Source of the DNA: CAYXPG01 sp964564845
Lineage (GTDB): Bacteria > Planctomycetota > Phycisphaerae > Sedimentisphaerales > Anaerobacaceae
Assembly (NCBI GenBank): GCA_964564845.1
Contig: CAZMCN010000112.1
Coordinates: 1 to 6,739 of the forward strand
Length of the DNA stretch: 6,739 bases
Reading direction: 5' to 3'
In this document: piece by piece, positions 1 to 5,541 of the stretch
How the letters are laid out: each line of letters opens with the position of its first letter
How positions within the stretch are numbered: position 1 is the stretch's first letter
Notes under the pieces: generated by a model
What the model was told of the DNA's origin: nothing
Seen by the model: the letters and a program-made list of their open reading frames with translations, nothing else
The model's database searches: none
Translations under genes and position numbers: made by a program

Positions 1-168
1 TGTAACAGGTTTCCAAAGTGCAGGACTATAATCAGTATGAAACAGCTTGACAACCTGAAGCAATTTCAACAGCAGGGGCTCTGGCCGCCTGAAACCCGCG
101 AAGAAGCCGACCAAATGCTCGGCAGAAAGAAAAAAGGGAAAAAAGCAACAAGTCAACAGCAGCTTTGA
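1..168 (+). CDS. Possible 3' end of a gene, or a small protein from 37
   Basis: The frame is open from base 1 to a TGA at 166-168, so this may be the C-terminus of a gene that starts before the window. The first in-frame ATG is at 37 and would give 43 residues. It has only a weakly placed AGGA (22-25), 11 bases upstream. The product would be Gln-rich and end in a basic Lys/Arg stretch (GRKKKGKK), with a WPPETREEAD segment in the middle. I do not recognise a family and assign no function. It lies 128 bases before the GroES-type gene on the same strand. It could also be spurious, because an antisense frame is open over the same bases. Confidence 0.3.
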   Translation, partial: CNRFPKCRTIISMKQLDNLKQFQQQGLWPPETREEADQMLGRKKKGKKATSQQQL

Positions 169-296
169 ATCGCAACGAGTTTTTATTTACCATCGAGCCG
201 AAATATAACTGCAATAAGCGGAAACTTGCAAAACTGACTTCCCAAGACTATAATATCTGCTGCAATCGAGAAGAAATTGTTTTATGGGAAAATAAA

Positions 297-617
297 ATGG
301 GTGACAATAAAGACGTTGGAACAGATTCGTTTGAAACGGTTGAGCCGATAGGCAAACGTGTGCTGATTTGTAAAGACGAAGACAAGAAAGAAACCAAAGG
401 CGGTATAAAGCTGCCCGACAATATAGAAATTCCGACGATAACCGGCCGAATAGTAACGATATCCGCAGAGGTCGAGAACACGCCTGATATACCGCTGCGC
501 CAGTACGATAAAGTATTATTCAATCCTAAAGGAGCGATACCGGTCGATTTCGAGGGCGATAACCGGCTGTTCGTGGTCGAAGTTGAAAACATCGTGGCGG
601 TCTTTCGAAAATCATAA
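297..617 (+). CDS. GroES-family co-chaperonin (divergent)
   Basis: This 106-residue protein fits the Cpn10/GroES fold. It has an N-terminal strand PIGKRVLI (about 17-24), then a mobile-loop-like segment GGIKLPDN (35-42) in the position of the GroEL-binding loop. This is followed by TGRIVTIS (49-56), YDKVLFNPKGAIPVDF (70-85) and a C-terminal strand ending VENIVAVFRKS. GroES normally forms a heptameric lid on GroEL in the cytoplasm; that role here is inferred from family. The length matches the usual 95-105 residues from the ATG at 297, which has GGGA at 286-289, 7 bases upstream. The frame stays open back to a TTG at 165, but that extension has no GroES similarity. The sequence is diverged from canonical GroES, carries about ten extra acidic residues at the N-terminus, and has no groEL beside it. 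It is probably cotranscribed with the cysteine-cluster gene 32 bases downstream. Confidence 0.85.
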   Translation: MGDNKDVGTDSFETVEPIGKRVLICKDEDKKETKGGIKLPDNIEIPTITGRIVTISAEVENTPDIPLRQYDKVLFNPKGAIPVDFEGDNRLFVVEVENIVAVFRKS

Positions 618-649
618 GAGGTTTTGTCTGTGCGAACATTAAAGGTTCA

Positions 650-943
650 TTGGCTGTGCGGGAAATTAGTGGAATGATAGCTGATAGACAAAGAAACACG
701 TGGTCTGCCAAGATAAAAAGGACTTTTACTTCGGTATTGGCAGTTTCCGAAAATCGCAAAGGCTGGTGCAACAGCTGCGGGGCGTGCTGCAAGCTGCCTA
801 ACGTCTGCCCATTCCTCAAATACAAGCCGAACGGGGAATCTTACTGTACTATTTATTCGGTTCGGCCGTTAAGCTGCAGAAAATATCCGAGGACAGAATC
901 CGAATTTCTCACGGCTGATACCTGCGGTTTTAGATTCGAGTAA
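650..943 (+). CDS. YkgJ-family cysteine-cluster protein (CxxCxxCC domain)
   Basis: The 97-residue protein carries the hallmark of the YkgJ / CxxCxxCC putative zinc- or iron-chelating family. Residues 40-53 read C-x2-C-x2-C-C-x5-C, followed by P-F-L, then Cys66 in a C-x-I-Y context, R-P-x-x-C (72-76), the K-Y-P that follows, and a last Cys at 92. That makes eight cysteines, all in the family pattern. The domain is thought to bind a metal, but a biochemical role is not established. This is a short member: the domain starts near residue 38 and runs to the end. The start is uncertain. TTG at 650 has AAAGG four bases upstream, while ATG at 674 would remove eight residues without touching the domain. 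The gene follows the GroES-type gene by 32 bases on the same strand, so they are likely one operon, and a terminator-like hairpin begins 4 bases after its stop. Confidence 0.8.
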   Translation: MAVREISGMIADRQRNTWSAKIKRTFTSVLAVSENRKGWCNSCGACCKLPNVCPFLKYKPNGESYCTIYSVRPLSCRKYPRTESEFLTADTCGFRFE

Positions 944-947
944 CACA

Positions 948-971
948 GGTTTTGCTAAAAAACCGATTTTT
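948..971 (+). terminator. Rho-independent terminator of the GroES-YkgJ unit
   Basis: The arms GGTTTT (948-953) and AAAACC (959-964) pair around a 5-base GCTAA loop, and TTTTT follows at 967-971. It begins 4 bases after the stop at 943. The stem has only two G:C pairs, so termination may be weak. Confidence 0.5.
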
Positions 972-1050
972 ATAACGCAAGGTCTCATCAAAAGAATTTT
1001 TTTGTATTCGAGCAAAATTCGCTTTGGCTTGTAATACTGCAGAAAAAATT

Positions 1051-1287
1051 GTGAATGAGTAGATGGGTGAATGAGTAGATGGGTGAATGAGTAGATGGGT
1101 GAATGAGTAGATGGGTGAATGNNNNNNNNNNNNNNNNNNNNNNNNNNNNNNNNNNNNNNNNNNNNNNNNNNNNNNNNNNNNNNNNNNNNNNNNNNNNNNN
1201 NNNNNNNNNNNNNNNNNNNNNAGTAGATGAGTGAATGAGTAGATGAGTGAATGAGTAGATGGGTGAATGAGTAGATGGGTGAATGAG
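1051..1287. repeat. 16-bp tandem repeat array (GTGAATGAGTAGATGG)
   Basis: Four perfect units begin at 1051, 1067, 1083 and 1099, with seven bases of a fifth before the assembly gap. To the right of the gap there is a partial unit (1222-1230), three full units (1231, 1247, 1263) and a closing half unit to about 1287. The units just right of the gap end in ATGA instead of ATGG. Each unit is itself two related 8-bp halves, GTGAATGA and GTAGATGG, so the array looks grown by duplication of an 8-bp seed. There are no unique spacers. The true copy number is hidden by the gap. On the plus strand the unit contains in-frame stops, which argues against coding use. Confidence 0.96.
1122..1221. other. Assembly gap (100 N)
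   Basis: There are exactly 100 undetermined bases, a common placeholder length for a scaffold gap of unknown size. It lies wholly inside the tandem array, so the assembly probably broke on the repeat. The real length need not be 100. Confidence 0.96.
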
Positions 1288-1303
1288 AAACGCATAAACG
1301 CAT
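1288..1303. repeat. 8-bp direct tandem duplication (AAACGCAT x2)
   Basis: Two perfect copies of AAACGCAT sit immediately against the right end of the 16-bp array. They keep the 8-base period of the array with an unrelated sequence, which suggests repeated slippage at this locus. Confidence 0.75.
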
Positions 1304-1320
1304 TAACCAACCGCTTATAA

Positions 1321-1338
1321 GGGGGGGCAGGGGGGGCA
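1321..1338. repeat. 9-bp tandem duplication of a G7 tract (GGGGGGGCA x2)
   Basis: Two perfect 9-base copies give G7-CA-G7-CA. The two long G tracts could support G-rich secondary structure, but there are only two separate tracts, so an intramolecular quadruplex is not assured. Confidence 0.7.
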
Positions 1339-1430
1339 TTTGTTTCTATTTACTGTGAATATTGGGTTTGGGCAAAAATGGCTTTATTAATCCTGGATTA
1401 TATATTTTACCTTTGTCCTTTTTAGGATAT

Positions 1431-2096
1431 TTATCCGTTAGTTTTTTTTCGGCGTCTGGTAAGGGCTATCCAGCCGCCGAGGCCCAAGAGTATCACGGTT
1501 GCCGGTTCAGGTACCGGCTCAGGTACGGGAAAATCATCTTTATCTTCCGGGCTGGGAAAATCGGGCTCTTCGGGCTCCTCCGGCTTCTCCGCCGGCCAAC
1601 TCCATCCTTTTGGTCTTTTAGCACCACCTCCTGAATATGCCTGCCGGCTATAATCCTCAGCGGAGCGGTTCAAGCCGCCGTGAGGAGTACTCAATACTCT
1701 TTCTGCCGGAGCCAGGACATCAAATTGAGTCCTTTCAAAGACGGCAATAATGATTTTCGGTGCATTAAGATATGTGATGGTGCTTGCGGCCGTTGTGTCC
1801 CCTACATCACCCATCCAGCAAACAAACTGAAAGCCCGGTTCAGGCACGGCAGTCAAAGCAACCTCGGTATTGAGGTCGAAACGATGAACTCCAACGCCCG
1901 GGTTTACCGTTCCGGCCTGGGCCGGCGTCTGCTGAATCATAAGCACAACACCGTTTGGACGGCAATAGGCCTGAGCAGATAAGCCGAAGAGCGTAATTAC
2001 AAGAGTCAATGTTATCTGCCGGATTGCCCAAACGCGAAATAATGCGTTTTGGGGCCTCTGCCGCCATCCGAAACATATTGAGTTGCTGACTTTCAT
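1431..2096 (-). CDS. PEP-CTERM protein with InlB B-repeat-like domain
   Basis: This 221-residue protein is exported and carries an exosortase sorting tail. A long, positively charged N-terminus leads into a hydrophobic signal core (about 29-40), with likely cleavage after A-Q-A near residue 43. Residues about 56-122 match the divergent InlB B-repeat pattern: G-T-V-x-P, E-V-A-L-T-A-x-P-x-x-G-F-x-F, then a C-W-x-G-D-V stretch and a final I-A-V-F. Next come a low-complexity region and a Pro/Glu-rich acidic linker (168-195). The C-terminus is a PEP-CTERM tail (195-218): VPEPAT, a hydrophobic segment, and R-R-R-K-K. The VPEP motif is duplicated. I prefer the second of two adjacent ATGs (2094-2096) because GAGG lies 5 bases upstream of it but only 2 from the first (2097-2099). 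It is last of three same-strand PEP-CTERM genes. The InlB-like domain suggests a surface or extracellular role; the partner is unknown. Confidence 0.85.
   Translation of the reverse strand: MKVSNSICFGWRQRPQNALFRVWAIRQITLTLVITLFGLSAQAYCRPNGVVLMIQQTPAQAGTVNPGVGVHRFDLNTEVALTAVPEPGFQFVCWMGDVGDTTAASTITYLNAPKIIIAVFERTQFDVLAPAERVLSTPHGGLNRSAEDYSRQAYSGGGAKRPKGWSWPAEKPEEPEEPDFPSPEDKDDFPVPEPVPEPATVILLGLGGWIALTRRRKKTNG
1502..1525 (-). repeat. 12-bp in-frame duplication encoding VPEP-VPEP
   Basis: The plus-strand copies CCGGTTCAGGTA (1502-1513) and CCGGCTCAGGTA (1514-1525) differ at one base. On the minus strand they encode two successive V-P-E-P motifs directly before the transmembrane part of the sorting tail. 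Confidence 0.8.
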
Positions 2097-2101
2097 CATT
2101 G

Positions 2102-2105
2102 CCTC
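2102..2105 (-). promoter_or_regulatory. Ribosome binding site deciding the start at 2096
   Basis: GAGG on the minus strand is followed by CA and then ATGATG. The spacing is 5 bases to the second ATG and 2 to the first, so it favours the second. Confidence 0.55.
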
Positions 2106-2144
2106 ATTTGGTTGTGAGAATATATCTGAACGCCAAAGGCAGTT

Positions 2145-2771
2145 TTAATTAACAGCTTTCCTTCTTTTTCTACTTTTATTTAAGAGCCAGGCGCTGCTGA
2201 TACCGAGCAAAACCAGTGTGGCAGGTTCCGGTACGTCAGGTGTCGGGAAGTCATCGGCTGAGCCCTTAATCTCATATTCACCGGGCACCCAGTCCTCGGT
2301 GCTACTGAAGACAAGAAGCCAGGAGTGTTCATCCTTGTATATAAAAACATCCTTAAATTCCCAAACCACCTTTAATTCGAGAACATCAAAATATCCGTCA
2401 GTTGGTGTCGGTCCTATTCCACCGGTCAGGTCGTCTTCGCAGCCGATGCCGCTTGTTATGTCTGGCTCGACACCTAATACGGCAAAATACGCCACCGCCT
2501 CATCGCTGAAAAGGTCGTCATTAAATATCTGATATGCGTAAACGTATTCGTATGACCCTGGGGCGGTAAAACCAGTAACAAGTTCGTATTCGCTGCGGTC
2601 ATCGTAAACGGCAAAGTCTATGTGGCCGCGGAGATAACCGTCGTTCCAAGGCACGTCATAATAAGTGGTGCCGTCATAATGTGAACTGACGAGCGTTGCG
2701 GAGGCATTGTTTGCGAACGATACCACGACAAACAAGAAACACAGCAATACGATTTTTTTCATCATCCTCAT
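2145..2771 (-). CDS. PEP-CTERM sorting domain-containing exported protein
   Basis: The 208-residue product has a clear signal peptide: M-R-M-M-K-K, a hydrophobic core at about 7-19, and probable cleavage after A-S-A near residue 25. The mature part (26-178) is acidic and rich in Tyr, Asp and Val, with no domain I can name; it reads like a mostly beta-strand extracellular protein. The tail is a textbook PEP-CTERM: VPEPAT (180-185), hydrophobic residues 186-197, then K-S-R-K-R-R-K. By family knowledge an exosortase should cleave the tail during export; no exosortase is in the window. The start at 2771 is supported by AGGGA on the minus strand (2779-2783) 7 bases upstream. It ends 45-48 bases before the next PEP-CTERM gene and begins 99 bases after the previous one, all on one strand, so cotranscription is likely. 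Confidence 0.85.
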   Translation of the reverse strand: MRMMKKIVLLCFLFVVVSFANNASATLVSSHYDGTTYYDVPWNDGYLRGHIDFAVYDDRSEYELVTGFTAPGSYEYVYAYQIFNDDLFSDEAVAYFAVLGVEPDITSGIGCEDDLTGGIGPTPTDGYFDVLELKVVWEFKDVFIYKDEHSWLLVFSSTEDWVPGEYEIKGSADDFPTPDVPEPATLVLLGISSAWLLNKSRKRRKAVN

Positions 2772-2862
2772 ATACTTTTCCCTGAATTATTTCCTTAACA
2801 AATACCAACTTAACCGGATGTTTTTCTGTTTTCCTTTTACGAACTTAAATTTCTCTTATCCC

Positions 2863-2879
2863 CAAGCCCTTCAGGCTTG
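2863..2879 (-). other. Stem-loop across a stop codon between two PEP-CTERM genes
   Basis: CAAGCC (2863-2868) and GGCTTG (2874-2879) form a 6-bp stem with a 5-base loop that contains the TGA of the upstream PEP-CTERM gene (2871-2873). No T run follows on the minus strand, so I do not call a terminator. It could protect a 3' end or attenuate the downstream genes; it may also be chance. Confidence 0.4.
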
Positions 2880-3569
2880 CCAGCGTCTTTTTCGATTAAG
2901 AACCATTAGCCCACCGATACCAAGCAGGGCCAATGTTGCCGGCTCGGGTATGGTTGGGACTTCTTTAAGGCCAAAACGGAAGTTCGGCCCGACTCCCATT
3001 TCGGGGTCGGTGACAATCATAATCTGTCCTGCGATACGGCCTGGCTCAAATACGTCACCTGCTGCGGGTACGCCGCTTCCGTTGTTATCTTCAAAATTCA
3101 ATCGAACAGGCATACCGTCATAACCAAAGTTCATACTGTAGAAGACATTTTCAAGCTGGTCGCCGTCTGGAATGAAGTCCGGATTGAAACCTGCGAAAGT
3201 GTTTGTCAGGTGCAGGTGGAAATCGAACCATTCGCTGCCTGTGCAATTGGCGATGCGTTCATCACGAATGATAATATTTGTAATATCGGTCTGGCGAATT
3301 TTTTGAAACTCGATAATGATTGGGTCGAAGAACCCGTCTGTGAGTGGTTTTCTAAAGGTTTTGTCGAGCTGGATTATAACCGCATCGTCAGTTGTTCCAA
3401 AAACGTAAGGGGCGCCGACTTGTCTGGTTTCATAGAGCATAACGTCATCGATGACCGCCGCCCAGCCCGAATCATCCAGGGGAATAATCACGGCTGTCGC
3501 CTCAACCGAAACAGTGCCGACAAACAATGCACACATAAGTAACCACCCACCTGCCTTTTTCATTTCCAT
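2871..3569 (-). CDS. PEP-CTERM sorting domain-containing exported protein
   Basis: The 232-residue product begins M-E-M-K-K, followed by a hydrophobic signal core (about 7-20) and probable cleavage after V-E-A near residue 24. The mature region has beta-rich, acidic composition and no catalytic motif that I recognise. A run with G-S-E-W-F-D-F-H-L-H-L (111-121) and a later V-F-E-P-G-R-I-A-G segment (173-181) resemble uncharacterised PEP-CTERM paralogues in general layout, though I cannot name the family. The tail is IPEPAT (207-212), a hydrophobic stretch (213-224) and N-R-K-R-R. A GGAGG (minus strand, 3581-3585) lies 11 bases before the ATG at 3567-3569; an ATG two codons later lacks good spacing. 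It is the first gene of the three-gene minus-strand run, and the non-coding stretch upstream probably holds its promoter. Apart from the tails, I see no obvious similarity to its two neighbours. Confidence 0.85.
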   Translation of the reverse strand: MEMKKAGGWLLMCALFVGTVSVEATAVIIPLDDSGWAAVIDDVMLYETRQVGAPYVFGTTDDAVIIQLDKTFRKPLTDGFFDPIIIEFQKIRQTDITNIIIRDERIANCTGSEWFDFHLHLTNTFAGFNPDFIPDGDQLENVFYSMNFGYDGMPVRLNFEDNNGSGVPAAGDVFEPGRIAGQIMIVTDPEMGVGPNFRFGLKEVPTIPEPATLALLGIGGLMVLNRKRRWQA

Positions 3570-3627
3570 CTTTCAGGCGTCCTCCAAAGACTAAAAAACC
3601 CTTTTACAGAACACTCATTCGCTCAGC

Positions 3628-3644
3628 GCGCAGAACTTCTGCGC
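3628..3644. promoter_or_regulatory. 17-bp palindrome (operator or leader hairpin)
   Basis: GCGCAGAA and TTCTGCGC flank a single central C in perfect dyad symmetry. It lies 58 bases upstream of the first PEP-CTERM start codon. No T run follows on either strand, so it is not an intrinsic terminator. An operator or a structured 5' leader element are the main options. Confidence 0.45.
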
Positions 3645-3697
3645 CGTTGTGTTCAAAGTTTTCTCACCTTATGGAGTTTTTCACGCCCCCGGTTCGA

Positions 3698-3720
3698 TGG
3701 CTTTACTTTAACTGAAGCCA
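3698..3720 (-). other. Stem-loop TGGCTT/AAGCCA in the leader region
   Basis: TGGCTT (3698-3703) and AAGCCA (3715-3720) form a perfect 6-bp stem with an 11-base loop. On the minus strand it would sit upstream of the palindrome at 3628-3644 in a PEP-CTERM leader RNA, if transcription starts that far out. Confidence 0.35.
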
Positions 3721-4004
3721 CCTGTTGTGCAAATTGAGCTTATTTCAAGCTAAAAAAGTCACAACCATCTCCGTTATTATTGAGTTTCTGCTCCACCCCA
3801 ATTTGTTGAAGCGTATCGAAAATAAACTCCGACTAAATACAACAAAAAAATCATAAGCTAAAATAATTTTGCCTTAACTTTAAGTGAGTCTTTTCCAGCC
3901 CCCAAGCTGATATTGTTATTAAACCAAAATTGTCTCCGGACGTCAAGTGTTTTTTTGAAAAATTTTTGTTATTCCGAAAAAAGTTCAGGTTTGTTTGTGC
4001 ATAT

Positions 4005-4021
4005 ATGCCGCATAACGGCAT
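4005..4021. other. Stem-loop ATGCCG/CGGCAT
   Basis: ATGCCG (4005-4010) and CGGCAT (4016-4021) pair around the 5-base loop CATAA. It lies about 115 bases past the aminotransferase stop. No T run follows on the minus strand, so a terminator role is doubtful. Confidence 0.35.
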
Positions 4022-4134
4022 TGTAAGAGGCGATTTAAGGTAAAAGACTCTGAGAAAATTTTTTAAAGAAAATGAGTAAAAAGTAATTTGTCTTTTTTTG
4101 GAGACTACGGTTTGAGGATTGGTCAGTCTGCCGG

Positions 4135-5340
4135 TTATTTTTTTACAGGTTTTTCACGTACAAATCGGCTGATATTTCTGATTGCCTGTCGCAGCCGTTG
4201 TTCGTTTTCGACAAGTGCGATTCTCATATAATTTTCGCCGTTTTCGCCGAAAGCCCTTCCCGGTGCGATTGCGACCTCGGCATATTCCAACAGGTCCATT
4301 GCGTAATCGATACTACCCTTACCTCTGGAATGCTGCTGCGGCACTTTCGCCCAGACAAACATTCCTGCGCGTGGTTTTTCCACTTCCCAGCCGATTCTTT
4401 CGAGCCCCTGGCAAACCACGTCCCGGCGAGACCGGTATCTTTCGTTCTGGACGATTATGTCCTCGTTACAATGTCTAAGTGCAATAATGGCAGCTATTTG
4501 CAGCGCCTGGAATATTCCGTAATCGTAGTAGCCCTTTATGGTGGCAAGATAATTGAGCATATCCTTATTTCCCGCTGCAAAGCCGATGCGGAAACCAGCC
4601 ATATTATAGGGCTTGCTCATTGTAATAAATTCGACTCCAACGTCTTTGGCGCCTTTAACCGAAAGAAAACTCGGGGCTTTATAGCCATCGAAACAGGTCT
4701 CTCCATAAGCGAAATCGTGAATGACGGCTATTTTGAATCTCTTTGCCAAATCCACAACCGGCTCAAAAAATCCTTCGTCCACGGTCATTGCCGTTGGGTT
4801 GTTGGGATAGTTTAGAATCAGCAGTTTCGGCTTTGGATACAAATGTTCACAGACCTCAGCAATTGTCTTTAAGAACTTTTCGTCATTTCCGAGGGCAACA
4901 GAAATCACATTTGCCCCGGCTAGTGCGACCGAGTAATTGTGTATGGGAAAGGCCGGGTCCGGGACAATAGTAGTGTCACCCGGGCCTAACATCGCCAGGC
5001 ACAGATGGCTGAAACCCTCCTTCGACCCTATGCACGCCAGCACTTCGGTTTCAGGGTCGAGCCGGACGTTCCACAGCCTCTCGTATTTTTTGGCAATCTC
5101 ACCCCGCAGATTCTTTATGCCTTTTGATGCGCTGTATCGGTGATTGCGCGGGTCCTGTGCCGCTTCAGACAATTTGTCAATTACCATTTTCGGAGCCGGG
5201 TCAGAAGGATTTCCCATACCCAAATCGATAATATCAACACCTTCCCGGCGTTTGGCCAGTTTTAAGGCGTTCAGTCGACCGAACAGATAGGGCGGCAGAC
5301 GCTTAATCCTCTGGGCCGATTCAATCTTAAAATCCGACAT
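4135..5340 (-). CDS. alaC: AlaC-type alanine/pyruvate aminotransferase (class I/II, PLP)
   Basis: The 401-residue protein aligns by eye along its whole length with E. coli AlaC (YfdZ, 412 residues), which transaminates pyruvate with glutamate to give alanine in the cytoplasm. Shared landmarks are R-L-P-P-Y at 14-18, M-G-N-P at 42-45, I-G-S-K-E-G (104-109), Y-P-K-P-K (168-172), NPTA (181-184), H-D-F-A-Y (208-212) and Y-D-Y-G (272-275). Fold-type-I PLP residues are present: Asn181, Asp209 and Tyr212 around the cofactor ring, Schiff-base Lys243 in S-K-P-Y-N-M-A-G, phosphate-binding Arg251, and carboxylate-binding Arg373 in M-R-I-A-L. It looks intact. The ATG at 5338-5340 is supported by GGTGGG on the minus strand (5349-5354), 8 bases upstream. 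The nearest alternative is LL-diaminopimelate aminotransferase or another close class I enzyme, since substrate choice cannot be read from motifs. It is divergent from the lipoprotein gene. Confidence 0.9.
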   Translation of the reverse strand: MSDFKIESAQRIKRLPPYLFGRLNALKLAKRREGVDIIDLGMGNPSDPAPKMVIDKLSEAAQDPRNHRYSASKGIKNLRGEIAKKYERLWNVRLDPETEVLACIGSKEGFSHLCLAMLGPGDTTIVPDPAFPIHNYSVALAGANVISVALGNDEKFLKTIAEVCEHLYPKPKLLILNYPNNPTAMTVDEGFFEPVVDLAKRFKIAVIHDFAYGETCFDGYKAPSFLSVKGAKDVGVEFITMSKPYNMAGFRIGFAAGNKDMLNYLATIKGYYDYGIFQALQIAAIIALRHCNEDIIVQNERYRSRRDVVCQGLERIGWEVEKPRAGMFVWAKVPQQHSRGKGSIDYAMDLLEYAEVAIAPGRAFGENGENYMRIALVENEQRLRQAIRNISRFVREKPVKK

Positions 5341-5471
5341 CCTATCATCCCACCAATTTACACTAAAAGTGGATTACCTGTAATACAATCGGACAGTCTA
5401 TACAAAATGAGTGAATTTTCAAGTGATTTTATTCTATGCCGGTTTATCTGGCTGATTTTTTCGAAAACTCC

Positions 5472-5498
5472 TTGACTTTTTCATATTGGTCGTATAAA
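5472..5498 (+). promoter_or_regulatory. Candidate sigma-70-type promoter of the lipoprotein gene
   Basis: TTGACT (5472-5477) and TATAAA (5493-5498) are close to the -35 and -10 consensus, but the spacer is only 15 bases, shorter than the usual 17. It would start transcription about 35 bases before the ATG at 5542. Confidence 0.4.
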
Positions 5499-5528
5499 GG
5501 TTAATTCCCTTTATTTACAGCATTTTTT

Positions 5529-5533
5529 AGGAG
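5529..5533 (+). promoter_or_regulatory. Strong ribosome binding site for the lipoprotein gene
   Basis: AGGAG lies 8 bases before the ATG at 5542 and fixes that start, which also gives a complete lipoprotein signal peptide. Confidence 0.75.
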
Positions 5534-5541
5534 TAGTAATA

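Larger units (their letters stand above)
944..1430. other. Convergent intergenic region with tandem repeats
   Basis: This 487-base stretch lies between the 3' ends of two converging units, the plus-strand GroES-YkgJ pair and the minus-strand PEP-CTERM genes. It holds the terminator at 948-971, the 16-bp repeat array with its gap, two further short tandem duplications, and a 13-base odd palindrome TAATCC-T-GGATTA at 1388-1400. I see no gene. Minus-strand frames are open across the array only because the repeat lacks stops on that strand. Confidence 0.8.
3570..4134. other. 565-bp non-coding stretch upstream of the PEP-CTERM run
   Basis: This stretch lies between the 3' end of the aminotransferase gene and the first PEP-CTERM gene, both on the minus strand. 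It must hold the end of the former transcript and probably the promoter and leader of the latter. It contains the odd palindrome at 3628-3644, stem-loops at 3698-3720, 3737-3751 (AGCTT/AAGCT) and 4005-4021, and A/T-rich DNA from about 3840 to 4110. I find no convincing gene, tRNA, terminator with a T run, or sigma-54 element (no GG-N10-GC on the minus strand). Confidence 0.7.

Noticed and set aside
165..296. N-terminal extension of the GroES-type protein from a TTG at 165
   Set aside because: The extension has no GroES similarity, no clear ribosome binding site, and the ATG at 297 gives the family's usual length.
1051..1287. CRISPR array
   Set aside because: Units are directly contiguous at 16 bp with no unique spacers and no cas genes nearby.
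1321..1336. G-quadruplex
   Set aside because: Only two G7 tracts separated by CA; four distinct tracts with loops are not present, so a stable intramolecular quadruplex is speculative.
869..1339. Two long minus-strand reading frames rich in Ser, Thr, His, Ile and Pro through the tandem repeat
   Set aside because: They exist only because the repeat lacks stops on that strand; they run through 100 N and the unit length (16) is not a multiple of 3, so the apparent peptide repeat is an artefact.
1680..1982. Plus-strand reading frame of about 100 residues
   Set aside because: It lies antisense within the InlB-like PEP-CTERM gene and has no supporting motif or ribosome binding site.
2863..2879. 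Intrinsic terminator between the first and second PEP-CTERM genes
   Set aside because: The stem is good but no T run follows on the minus strand; kept only as a stem-loop.
2707..3123. Plus-strand reading frame of 138 residues
   Set aside because: It spans the antisense of two PEP-CTERM genes and their spacer; the proline-rich stretches mirror the coding strand.
3690..3760. c-di-GMP-I (GEMM) riboswitch on the minus strand
   Set aside because: An AAAGCC-like piece caught the eye, but the conserved core and tetraloop-receptor features could not be found.
3999..4008. GCATATATGC palindrome
   Set aside because: A 10-bp self-complementary site in A/T-rich DNA is expected by chance and has no clear relation to a promoter.
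4198..4815. 205-residue plus-strand reading frame
   Set aside because: It is fully antisense to the well-supported AlaC-type aminotransferase and shows no recognisable domain.
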